From NCBI RefSeq assembly GCF_963678635.1, contig NC_087065.1, positions 14,176,743 to 14,240,742 on the forward strand: 64,000 nucleotides of DNA, in the 5' to 3' direction. The position numbers and the translations under genes are program-made. Below are positions 53,580 to 64,000 of the stretch, in pieces. How positions within the stretch are numbered: position 1 is the first letter of the stretch; every line of letters starts with the position of its first letter. The stretch comes from Symsagittifera roscoffensis (Eukaryota; Xenacoelomorpha; Acoela; Convolutidae). A model generated the notes under the pieces. That model searched no databases and was not told the origin of the DNA. It saw only the letters and a list, made by a program, of their open reading frames with translations.

Positions 53580-54515
53580 TAGCTATGACATGTAGAAGTA
53601 TTTTGATTTCAATTTTTTCTTCACGTTTTTCGTTTTCTCTGCAAATCTTTAAGATGAGGGTCCAAACTTTGACAAAAGGTAGATGAAATTATTTGAAAGG
53701 GACAAAGTATAAGAAAACTTGTTCTGAAGGCGTAAATTAACCGGCATATCATAACTAGTTTTAGAGGTGTTCTTGCTGTGAGAACAATGTCACAAACAAT
53801 ATTAGGAATTTAAATTTATAGGCTCAAATTAGTTTTTTTAAGAAGCTGATGAGCTTGACTTACTCAATTTACTCCTAAAAAGTGACAAATAACATAATTA
53901 ACAAAATAACTTAGTTTGGCGTAGAAAAATGGCAAAATTTTTATTAATTATTTTGCGCTAATGATCGAACTCAGTCAACAAAAGAACCATTCCAGCAAAT
54001 ATTTAGGGAAAAAAACTGCTAAACCCAAGCACAGGATTTTCATTAGTAGTTTTTTGGTGTGTAATTTTTGTCCAGATTACTGGAATAAGCTCCCAAGAAT
54101 TTTTAGTGTATGTGTTGTGAAAACAGATATGACAGTTTCTCGACGCCGAACCAAGTAACTTTGTTCATTCTGTTGTTTGTCACTTTTAGATAGCATAATG
54201 GGCAAGTCAAGCTCGTCAGCTTCTCAAAAAACTAATTTGAGCTCATAAAATGTAAATTCCTTATATTGTTTGTCAGGTTATTTGCACAGGAAGGACACCT
54301 CTAAAACTAGTCATAATATGCTGGCTAATTTACGCTTTCAAAACATGATATCTCACATTTCGACCTGGTTAAACCTTTTCAAAAAATTAATCTACTTTTT
54401 GTCAAAAGTTTGAACACTGAATCTTAAATATTTGCCGAAAAAACGAACAAAACAACATGAAGAAAAGTTCATCCATTTTCTCGTTGAAATCAAAAGGCGG
54501 CAACTTCTATGACCC
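53580..54515. mobile_element. foldback element, about 330-bp inverted arms
   Basis: Left arm about 53580-53935, right arm about 54150-54515. They share 'gcgtaaatta', 'actagttttagaggtgt', 'ctcaaattagttttttaag' and 'gagcttgact' in inverse orientation at roughly 80-85% identity, with about 215 bp between. A 65-codon plus-strand frame in the centre (53961-54158) has no recognised motif. Class unknown. Confidence 0.7.
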
Positions 54516-56625
54516 GTGACCGTAAGGGTTACAATTTAAACTCCTTTGATTCATCCTTGAAGCCATAAAAAAATTTTACTGCATCAAATTCAGATAAGGT
54601 TGGAGTTTTAATGGGACCGGGAATTTACATAAGAAACTTCCCACATTTAATAGAATTGTTGAACGGAATGAAAACAAATTTGAAAAATTGAACCAGAAAG
54701 GCCGTTTGTGAGCAATTTGCGGAAAGGAATGCTTTGACCAAAAATCGTTTTTGACTCATTATCTCCTCGAATTTAGGTCTATTGGCGCCGTTATTTCAAT
54801 TAAGTCACTCTTTTCATGACTAAAAATCATCATTAAAACTCAACCAATATACATGAATTTTTTAGAGTAGTGTGGAGAAATGTTTCATGCGGCGGAACAG
54901 TGAGAGCTCCGATGCAATCCACAAAAAATGTAGGATCTTTTTAACTATATTCTACCGCGGGTACCTAGTAACAAATATCCCCTCATAAAGAAATACATCA
55001 ACGGTTACGCATATGAGAATTTTATATCTAGTACTCAATTTCTCTCCCCCCTGCAAAAGGGGGAATATATTTAAATAGATCCAAGATTTACTGAGAATGG
55101 AATCAAAATGGGAGCGAAAAGCTCTGCTGATATTAGAGATTTTCAACTGAGAAAATTTCCTGTTTTGTAATCTTTGTCTTTTGGACCAAAATTTTTCTTT
55201 TATCTCACATTCTCACATTTTAAAATTCAGCGTTAAACCATAAACAATTGTTCTAAATGGATTTTTTGCCTTCCGAAATCACATTTGTCATTTTCCGAAA
55301 ATTTTCAACTATAACTAAAATATGTTTGCTATAGTGAATATCAAACGCCTCAAAATGTCTAAAAAAAATTAAAAAATTCTGGCAATAATATCAAACTTTG
55401 CATCTATTTCAACTGATGATCAGCATTTTGAAAAAATATTGACTTTCAGCTGCAAAAATTTAAAAAGTAAAAACAAAATACAAAGATTATTCTCATATCA
55501 TCTCAAAAGCATTGAATTCGCCAGCAACGCTATTTTAAAGAGATAACTAAATATTTCAATTTTTTATTCAAAAATCTGCCTCCCCTCCTGCTGAAAAAAT
55601 ACTAGATCCGTGCTTTGATACTAATACTACTGCCCTGCAAAGCCTCAATTAATAAATTGGCCCGGTTGTGCTTATGTCATTTTTTACGCTTGACCGCTTT
55701 TTCGGTAAAATTTGAAAAACACCATATAAAAAAAAAATTAGAAATAACTTTTAACTTAAGCGGTGTCCAAGAAATAAAAGAAGAAAGTGTGGAATATTTA
55801 TGCTTGTGGTATAAATGTTTTGTGAAAAAGAAAATCTTTCGTCGCCATCGGGTCACCAATATACTACCTCCCATTTTCTGCTTTGTGTAACTGCATCAAT
55901 TACAATTTAAGGTGAGCAATCACTTATCAAGGTGAGCAAATATTCTACGCAGCTCTAAACCAGCATCTACGAAATAAGTTTGATGTTGTTCAAAAAAATT
56001 GTTAACAACAAACTGTTTTGTCAATAGATAGCTTGTCTATGAAAAAGTGTTAAATTTGCGGATGCCAATTTCTTACTATTAAAAAATAGTTTTTGTAGAT
56101 AAAGCAGCTAACTAAATGCTTCGCTAACTTAATTTGCGAAAATTAAGCTTTGATGTCAATAAATTTATTTAAGAAAATTCGCGACTACTAGGCTTGCAAG
56201 GTTAGGGCATAGAAACAGTATCACAATTTGACAATAAATTCATTTCATTTTGTGGGCGTTTTGTGAGGTGGGATTGTACGTGAAGAAAAAAAGCAATTTT
56301 TGGTCCGCTTGTTTTTGTAGAGCTCGAAAAATTAACATTGCCGCTTTAAAGAAAATCGAAAAATCGACCAAATTTTCGAAAAGTTTTTGAAAATCCTATC
56401 CTTTTTCTACAAACACCCTAAACATTCTAGATCCTCCCATAGCTGTGAGTGCAGTCATTTTGCTCCGACTTTTGCGACAATACTTGAATATAGTAACTGA
56501 TTAGGTGTATTTTTCAGACAGTCTTTTTGATCTGTCAAAATAACAAATTTTGAAAAAATTTCAAAGCCCTATGAAGTATACCGATTTTTGAGCTTAGAAT
56601 TATTAAAAAAAGAATTTTTTCAATT
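54516..56625. other. intergenic with scattered repeat fragments
   Basis: 54930-55090 and 57225-57400 are related, both containing 'tttttaactatattct' and a C-run/G-run hairpin around 'tgcaa'. ORFs at 55615-55890 (+) and 55677-55874 (-) overlap each other and lack recognisable domains. Confidence 0.4.
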
Positions 56626-57010
56626 CTGTTGGGAGAATTGGGAAAATTGGGAGAAAGACAATTTTCCTGCCGCTTTTAAGCAAAATTATTTTTGTTTTTT
56701 TCCTCGGAGCAATTCAGTTTAACGGTAACAACTGATTTACGTGCACATTACCGCTCGTGTCTGATGTAAGCTAAAATACGCGCAGTGAAGTACGCAGTTG
56801 GATTTTTTTCTGGTCTGGAAAAAAGTCGGTCTAGTAAAATCTCGCACCTTAGTAAATTGGATACCAATCGATTATAAAAGATATCTAAGATCAAAATTAC
56901 CCACTAAACTCAATTACAGATGTGAACATTTCGACATATCATTTAGACAATGAAATTTATTATATTGTCAAAAAATGTATTAATTTTTTGCGAAAATATA
57001 CCAACAAATT
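56626..57010. repeat. 385-bp dispersed repeat, copy 1
   Basis: It runs from 'tgttgggagaattggg' to 'accaaca'; the ends TGTTGG/CCAACA are inverted. It is flanked by 'aattc' and 'aattt', a possible imperfect 4-5 bp target duplication. It could be a solo LTR or a short inverted-end transposon. Confidence 0.6.
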
Positions 57011-57867
57011 TCATTAGATTCGATTATAATCCATTATTTTTAGCACAGAAATCGATTGTTTTGGTTTAAAAATCCAACTTAATTGAGCATTTCAAGTATA
57101 TCGATTTTAAGCTTGAAATTATTAAGAAAAGCATTTCAACTGTGATCAGTTTTCAAAAAAAGATGAATGGGGTTTGAGAATAGCCATTCTGAGTAAATTC
57201 CAATCACGATCATAACAACTTGCTAGATTTCTAATATCTTTTTAACTATATCCTATTTGGTAACTTGTAACGAATCTCCCCCTATGAAGAAACTATTGAA
57301 CTGTACAGCATACCTGAATTTTGTACCTTGTTAGCTATTTCCCCTCCTATTGCAATAGGGGGGGGGGGAGGTGATCCGATGGGTGGGGATGGATCCGGCT
57401 AGGGTATATCATTTCAAACTGGAACGAGGCGGGCTAATTGATCCAAATAATACAAAATGCTTAATAGACAAAACCATAAAATTTAGCTTTTAACATGGCG
57501 TCTGGGGGTAAAGGGATGATTTACAAAAAAAAAACAGTTTACTGTCTTTTTCATTTTTTTAGAAATATCATTTTTAAGGAAATTGACATCAGATACTTTC
57601 AAAAGCTGTCCGAATGAATCGACGATTAACTCGATAATCAGAAATGAAACCACATGAACCATATTGATTCTTTCCGAATTTTTTCAACATTTCCACATAG
57701 CTACATAAGACTGTCGAGTTGATCTACAATTTAATCATTTTATCTGTGTTTTATATGCCTTATTAGATGCATAAATTACTGATTGTTTTGTATCAGTCAG
57801 GTATGAGTGAAAGAAAAAAATAGAGTGGCAATGCTTCGGTGGATTTAATAAATTAGTAATTGGAACG
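57011..57867. other. spacer between the 385-bp repeats
   Basis: No gene. It contains a perfect palindrome 'cctattgcaatagg' next to a run of G at about 57347-57372. Confidence 0.5.
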
Positions 57868-58256
57868 CTGTTGGGAGAATTGGGAAAGTTGGGAGAAAGA
57901 CAATTTTCTTGCCGCTTTTAAGCAAAATTATTGTTGTTTTTTCCTCGGAGCAATCTAGTTTAGCGGTAACAACTGATTTACGCGCACATTACCTCTTGTG
58001 TCTGATATAAGCTAAAATACGCGCGGTGAAGTAAGCAGTTGGATTTTTTTCATTTTCTGGTCTGGAAAAAAGTCAGTCTAATAAGATCTCGCATCTTAGT
58101 AAATTGGATACTAATCGATTATAAAAGATATCTAGGATCAAAATTACCCACTAAACTCAATTACAGATGTGAACATTTCGACATATCATTTAGACAATGA
58201 AATTTTTTTTATTGTCAAAAAACGTATTAATTTTTTGCGAAAACATACCAATAAAA
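57868..58256. repeat. 385-bp dispersed repeat, copy 2
   Basis: Direct copy of 56626-57010 at offset 1,242, over 90% identical. It ends 'accaata' where copy 1 has 'accaaca'. The 860 bp between the copies has no coding frame, primer-binding site or polypurine tract, so an LTR pair is not supported. Confidence 0.65.
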
Positions 58257-58299
58257 GTAGTATGCATATAGTGCGTTAGGATCGGGGGGGGGGGATTGT

Positions 58300-59400
58300 C
58301 ATACATGGATGACCATTAGGTATAAATCTTAATGGTCACCATGTATTAAAGGATCAGCAACGGTCACTATGTAATAATCCTAATTGTCACAATGTATAAT
58401 TTTATACCTAATGATCCCTATGTAAAAATTTTTCCAAAAAATTTTTTCATCCAAAAACTTTCAAAAAAAAAATTTTTTTTTCAAATTTTTTTTTTCAAAT
58501 TTTTTTTTCAAATTTTTTTTCAATTTTTTTTTTCAAATTTTTTTTTCAAATTTTTTTCAATTTTTTTTTCAAATTTTCTTTTTCAATTTTCTTAACTTAA
58601 TGATCCCCTGTAAAACATTTATACCTAATGATCCATATGTAAAAAGTTTATACCTAATGATCCCTATGTAAAAATTTATACCTAATGATCCCTATGTAAA
58701 AAATATATTCCTAATGATCCCTATGTAAAATATTTATACATAATAATCCCTATGTAATAATTTATGCATATTGATCCTTATGTAAAAAATCTATACCTAA
58801 TGATCCCTACGTATAATTTTCATAGCTAATGATCCCTATGTAAAAAAAAATTCCAAAAAATTTTTTCAAACGAAAATTTCCAAAAAAAAAAAATTTTTTC
58901 TCAAATTTTTTTTTCAAATTTTTTTTCAAATTTTTTTTTCAATTTTTTTTCAAATTTTTTTTTTCAAATTTCTTTACTTAATGATCCCTTGTAAAAGATT
59001 TGTACCTAATGATCCCTATGTAAATATTTCTACCTGTTGATCCCTATGTAAAAGGTTTATACCTAATGATCCCTATGTAAAACATTTATACCTAATGATC
59101 CCTATGTAAATATTTATACCTAATGATTCCTATGTAAAATTTTATACCTAATGGTCCCTATGTAAAATATTTATACTCAATTACCTTATGTTTAATTTTC
59201 ATAGCTTAACCAAATATTTTCATATCACGTGTAACCAATGATCTCGATGTTTAACCAATGATCCCTATGTACATCTAAAAATCCCTAGTTGAAGTTCATG
59301 ACCATTTGGTGTATCTAATGGTCCCTATGCGTAACCAGTCGCTCATTTATTTAACCACTAATCCCTAAATATAACTAATGATCCAAAAATATACAAATTG
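58300..59400. repeat. ~29-bp minisatellite with poly-T blocks, higher-order structure
   Basis: The unit is close to 'tttatacctaatgatccctatgtaaaa'. Two blocks of 'tttttttttcaaa' (about 58440-58600 and 58850-58975) interrupt it at equivalent positions, about 412 bp apart and flanked by the same 'ccaaaaaattttttca' and 'cttaatgatccc' sequences. That implies a higher-order repeat made of minisatellite plus T-block. Confidence 0.9.
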
Positions 59401-59449
59401 ATCCTCCCTAAGTGTGGTATGATCCCATGTTAAAAGGAGAGAGAACTAG

Positions 59450-59615
59450 ATAAGGGATAGAGACAGAGTAGATAGATAGAGAGAGAGAGAGAGAAAAAGA
59501 GAGACGGAGAGAGAAAAAAAGAAGAGAAAAAGAGAAAGAGAGAGAGAGAGAGAGAGACGGAGAGAGAAAGAGTGAAGAAAGAGAAAGCGAGAGATAGCTA
59601 GGATATATAGATAGG

Positions 59616-59667
<52 letters not shown>

Positions 59668-59690
59668 CAGAGAAGGGAGAGAGAAGAGAT

Positions 59691-59722
<32 letters not shown>

Positions 59723-59725
59723 AGT

Positions 59726-59820
<95 letters not shown>

Positions 59821-59900
59821 ACGGATAGAGAAAGAGAGAGATAGATAGATAAATAATTAGATAGACAGATGGAAAGAGAAGAAAGGAGAAGGAGGAAAGA
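59450..59900. repeat. (GA)n and (GATA)n microsatellites
   Basis: GA-rich tracts at about 59480-59590 and 59690-59720, and GATA tracts at about 59610-59665 and 59727-59803. On the minus strand they give an artefactual Ser/Ile/Tyr/Leu repeat ORF. Confidence 0.97.
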
Positions 59901-61997
59901 TATATTTTTATATGTTTTTACGTAGGTCTTTTTATTATTTAATGGATACTCTTTTACATGTAATCTTTGGAAGCAATTCCGGAAGCATGACTCTAACTGA
60001 TTGAAACTTAAACTCAATTTCCATCAAAATTTTGCGCGTAATTGTTCCAGAACAATCTAAAATACTTCACCAGATACTCTAGATGAACTATTTTATAAGT
60101 TTGTTCTGTGTATCAGTACAAATTTTGTGTGCGTGTGTTCTTATGTTTATACATGTTTGTGTTAGCAATTGTAAACTTGTATGTTTATACGTAATTAATG
60201 ATGTAAGAATGTGGTCACAGAAAAACTTTCAGCCGTAAAATCGTAATCACAATCCAAATTGTATTTCAAACTCATTGTACTAGTTGTCTTTATTTTTCTG
60301 GGTTATTTTATCATTCTTTAAAAGAACCAGTTCTTGTGAATCTTCTCATGTTTTAGTTCATGTATCTAGAGATGTTTGCAATTGTGTTTGTGTGCATTGT
60401 CTGCGGATATGCATTGTCTGTGGGTCTTTCACTTGTTTTTTTTGTACGTTTTTCAGTGTGCTTTCTTATTTATATCGTCAATGAACTAATTGGAGACATG
60501 TATTTGTAACTGGATATAACTAAACAAATTCAAAGTACTTATTGTCACTCTTTGTCTGGAAGACGCAAGGTTCCATCAAAAGTTATTTCAGCACCAACTT
60601 TGAATCAGACACATTGTATAATTATTTGTTGGGTTAGCTTTGTATGTATGTTTGTGTATTTGTATGCGCTTGAATAGTTGTGAAAATTATTTAAATAGGT
60701 TTTTAATTATGGTTGTATCCAAAAAAATTTCAAGGTTGTTTTTTGTTATTCGCTTAACATCAAACATTGTTCAAAAATTTGTGAAAACTTTTCTAGAAAC
60801 TCTAAATGAACAATACAGTCCAGATAATTCATTTGTATCTATGTACTTATTCACGTATATGTATATAGTCATCTGTTTGAAAGTATGTAATGTGCGTATG
60901 CGTATATATATGTATTTGTAATTACTGCGATTTCTTTTACATATTTGATAATGTTTTTATGCAGGCTTATTTACTTTTCTGTATAATTTCTCATTCATTT
61001 ATATTTTCAAACAAACCCTTTTAGACGCTCAATTACCATATACAGCTCGAATTACAACCAAAAACCAAACTCTGTCCTTTTTCAAATTATTTGGTTGAAA
61101 CCATCAAGAGTAATTCACAAGATGCTTTACATGAACAACACTTGTAGCAAGTACTTTAAACGTACATTTGTCTAGCTGTGTATAATTGTGTAGAGTTTAT
61201 ATATCTGTTCCTTTAAGTACTTTTCACAACCTATTTTTTTATGCTATGTCTGTGTATTTGATTGTTTGTAGGTAATTAGTTTGTTGTCTGTGTGTTTTCA
61301 ACGGTAATTTGTCTATTATGCTTAACAAAACAACTTGAAACGTATAGCTGCTTGTTGAAAATTAGCTTATGTTTAAACTCTGAAATGTTTCTGTAACTGA
61401 GTTGTCAAGAAGGATGTAAAGTATAGCACTAAAAATTATGCATTTAAAAGCACAAGTGTGTGTGTTTGAGCATGAATTATACTTGTTTTTTTTGTGTGTA
61501 TGTTCATGTACAGAAGTTTGTATCATGTAAGTTTTTCTGTTTAGAAATGTAACAAAAATTAAATTATAACGATAACTCGAATCATTCTAATTTTGATTCC
61601 AGATCGGTCAAGTAATTCTAGAAAGAAATCACTGAATCAAATTATATGCGACGTGTGTAATACATGCTGCATGTAAGCTCCTCTGAACTAGTTATTCTTT
61701 TTGTACCAGAGCGTCAAGATCGTAAAACGTCTTTTTTGCGAGGCAAATTTTCAGCCGTTTTTCAAAATAAGCGTTTTTTCTAGAAGAATATAATTTTGGT
61801 TTCTTTGTTAATTCTGTTTTTTGAACTATCCATAAATGACTCATAACTTGCAAATTGTGGATAACTTTGTAAAGACTAATTTTGTTCATTGTATTGCTTT
61901 TTGTTTTTTATCAAGATTTGAAAACTTTTCCTGTTTGAAATTTCCAATAAACACAAAAAATTATGAAACCAGATAAAAAACTGCAACTCAACTGTAA
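59901..61997. other. intergenic, T- and GT-rich
   Basis: It includes many 'tgtgtgt', 'tatgtatg' and 'gtttgtgt' runs. Loosely repeated modules with 'tgtatgtttatac' and 'ttgtgtgtatgttc' are seen, but no gene is supported. Confidence 0.4.
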
Positions 61998-62276
61998 CAA
62001 CGAAGCAGCCCGAAACGCAGTGGAGACTTCAAAGTCTTTCACATAGGCTCCAAGTGTAGCAGAGATTATTCCACTATGGTCAATCTTTTCTCTTTGGGTG
62101 CAGTTGAATTTTATCCTTATCTGTTTTCGGGTGTCTGCTCACTGCATCAAAGACTTACTGGAGGCGAAGTAACAGGATTCGAAGTATCTGCAAATGAGGT
62201 AACAGGAGGCGGAATTGGTGACTCCATTCTCCAGGCCGACTCTAGCCTCTCAAGTTCCTGGAGAGATCCAAATTGA
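61998..62276 (+). CDS. possible terminal exon, unknown
   Basis: The frame is open from 61998 (after TAA 61995-61997) to TGA 62274-62276; ATG at 62076. It is locally GC-richer, and the C-terminal part 'LTGGEVTGFEVSANEVTGG' with an acidic, Ser-rich end looks protein-like. No acceptor is obvious at the start. No family recognised; a non-coding GC-richer patch is the alternative. Confidence 0.3.
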   Translation, partial: QRSSPKRSGDFKVFHIGSKCSRDYSTMVNLFSLGAVEFYPYLFSGVCSLHQRLTGGEVTGFEVSANEVTGGGIGDSILQADSSLSSSWRDPN

Positions 62277-62712
62277 TTATCTGATGAAGGAACGCACTTA
62301 CAAAACCACTTGAACAGCAATTTTCACAGAGAGACGAGTAAATCCACCCCTTCGATTACCATTAGTTTGGCTGTACCCGCTGAATCAGAAAATAATTTCC
62401 GTTAGTAAAAGTACAATTCTTCTCTGATACGCTTTCAAACCAAATTTTAAATGGTTTAGGAATTTAATTGGAACAATTGTATGATCTATACTGATCCAAT
62501 CATGATTGTTTGGTTTCACTTGTTGTCTTTTGATGACTAGAAAATCTCCGTGACAAGTTTATATACAAAATCATGCGTTCATAAGGGGAATCAATCAAAA
62601 GTTTTACGAGAACTTTAATTTCAGTAGCATGAAATAACGGAACGAAAATACTTTAGTTAAACGATATAAGATAAAAAAAACTAAGTGAATCAAATGCTTG
62701 TTTGCAGGCGCG

Positions 62713-63288
62713 TTGCTTCTGTGTTAAATACCAAGAATTATAAATAAAATAGCCTTTATATGTGTTTGTTCAGGATCGCTCTTTGTCTTAACTTTGATCC
62801 TATTAACTATTGTGCATAAAAGTTTGGCTATAAACAAATTTGAGCCATTTATCTCTAGTCTTCAGCGGCTAATCTGTTATGTAATTGTTCGTTTCCGTGT
62901 GTGCAACATACATTTCTGATTTGATATAGATAACAGTTGCAAAAATTCAAAAAATTCCATTGTGAAAGCCTTTACAATTCAACCTGATATAAATTGCTTC
63001 TGTGTTAAATAGCAAGAATTATAAATAAAATAAACTTTATACATATTGTTCAGTACAATCCAGGATCATGCTTTGTCTAAATTTTGATCCTTTCAAATAT
63101 TGTATATAAAAGTTTAACTTAAAACAAATCTGAGCCATGTATATCTGGTCTTCAGTGGCTAATCTATTATGTAGGTTTTCGTTTCCATTTGTTCAACATA
63201 AATTTCTGATTTGATATAGATAAAGTTACACAAATTCAAAAAATTTCCAAATTGAAATCCTCTACAATTGAACCTGATATAAAGTTGC
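62713..63288. repeat. 281-290-bp tandem duplication
   Basis: Copies at 62713-62993 and 62994-63288 start 'ttgcttctgtgttaaata' and share 'caagaattataaataaaata', 'tctgatttgatatagata' and 'aacctgatataaa'. Identity is roughly 80-85%. Confidence 0.88.
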
Positions 63289-64000
63289 GGGCTTTGGTTA
63301 TTTGCTGAGAAAAAAATGGGCTTAGGTGACGCTGTGTCTGATACGTGTGAGTAAATATGTTTTGGTTATTGTGTTTAGATGTGTTTATATCTTCAGTAAT
63401 ATAACAATAGTTAGGAGAGTAGTTACAACTCAACCTAGCTGTGGCTCCAGACTCGTTAGGAAAATCTCGAAAAATCTACTATGTAGAGTATCTGTACTAT
63501 CATCAAAATGGGTAATACATCACAGTTTTTTAATAAACTAAGAATTTTGTTACTTATTTGTATTGTGAGCAGCTTGTGATGGAATTTCCACAAAACCGAT
63601 AAATTTGTGAAAAAACTTTTCAGTTGTTTTTATATATACAAGATTTTTATATTAAGATAGATCTACTGAGAGGCTTATAAAAAGTAATTGTATTTTTAGA
63701 TCTACTGAGATGCTTATAAAACTTGAATGTATTTTTAGATAATAAATTACAGTACCGAAAAAATGATTGCTCAATTTCTAAACCGTTAAAATTGTAATCA
63801 TTTAGTATACATTGATTGCTTACTATTTTTTTCTCTTGTGTGATTTTTTGTTGATCTGTTAATATGAAATTTGAATACATTAAGCATTTATTAGTTGATA
63901 AATGACAAAATTTCTAATACTTTGGTGAACTGAACAAATTTCTAAACTAATGCCTACTCATAAAAATGGATTTTGAAGTTTGAAATCAATTATTTGTTGG
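63289..64000. other. intergenic, no gene
   Basis: One small tandem repeat (about 63655-63740, two units with 'tagatctactgag.tgcttataaaa'). The rest is AT-rich without features. Confidence 0.45.

Noticed and set aside
55615-55890. 91-codon ORF
   Set aside because: It overlaps an equally long antisense ORF, has no domain, and lies in repeat-derived AT-rich sequence.
56626-58256. Complete LTR retrotransposon bounded by the 385-bp repeats
   Set aside because: No primer-binding site, polypurine tract, coding sequence or convincing target duplication.
58392-58595. Phe/Lys-rich ORF
   Set aside because: Translation of the poly-T minisatellite block.
59598-60017. Minus-strand ORF rich in Ser, Ile, Tyr and Leu
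   Set aside because: Product of the GATA/GA microsatellites, with no other protein-like content.

Overview
The window is 64 kb of AT-rich animal nuclear DNA. Two genes have GT-AG introns and clear animal orthologues: a PLD3/PLD4-type phospholipase D on the minus strand and a YTHDC1-type m6A reader on the plus strand. Tc1/mariner-like foldbacks, a LINE relic, LTR retroelements and long tandem repeats also fit an invertebrate metazoan. I cannot place the lineage further from sequence alone. A 200-N assembly gap lies at 14274-14473.

Layout. (1) 1-14.2 kb: a large, decayed Ty3/gypsy-like endogenous retroelement on the plus strand. Its pol (RT, RNase H, integrase) contains a 2,387-bp head-to-tail duplication and several frameshifts and stops. 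Downstream lie two small hydrophobic ORFs, a 377-codon open frame with no Met codon (ORF X), a broken env that looks like a class III (herpesvirus gB/chuvirus-like) glycoprotein, and a 559-aa protein of unknown family (ORF Y). A perfect splice donor starts three bases after the ORF Y stop codon. (2) 14.3-20.4 kb: a minus-strand gag-like gene broken by a 4-bp duplication, a 14-bp minisatellite, a 70-bp repeat, a 1.94-kb element with inverted ends and internal 870-bp direct repeats, and the 3' end of a LINE ORF. (3) 20.4-34.5 kb: one isolated acidic exon-like stretch, the three-exon phospholipase D gene, and several weak minus-strand exon-like frames among dispersed repeats. (4) 36.1-37.8 kb: a tandem array of about 165 bp period. 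(5) 38.5-46.5 kb: the YTHDC1 gene, about 12 exons, with its introns invaded by foldback, MITE-like and SINE-like elements. (6) 46.5-64 kb: no convincing gene, but an 835-bp tandem duplication, large inverted repeats, a higher-order minisatellite, GATA/GA microsatellites, and one exon-like frame near 62 kb.

The most unusual content is the accessory module of the first retroelement. ORFs X and Y flank env, have Pro/Ser/Thr-rich N-terminal regions followed by apparently folded C-terminal regions, and share a short spaced motif. None of this module belongs to a family I recognise except env. The two host genes look intact and conventional apart from an Asp-to-Asn change in the first HKD motif of the phospholipase.
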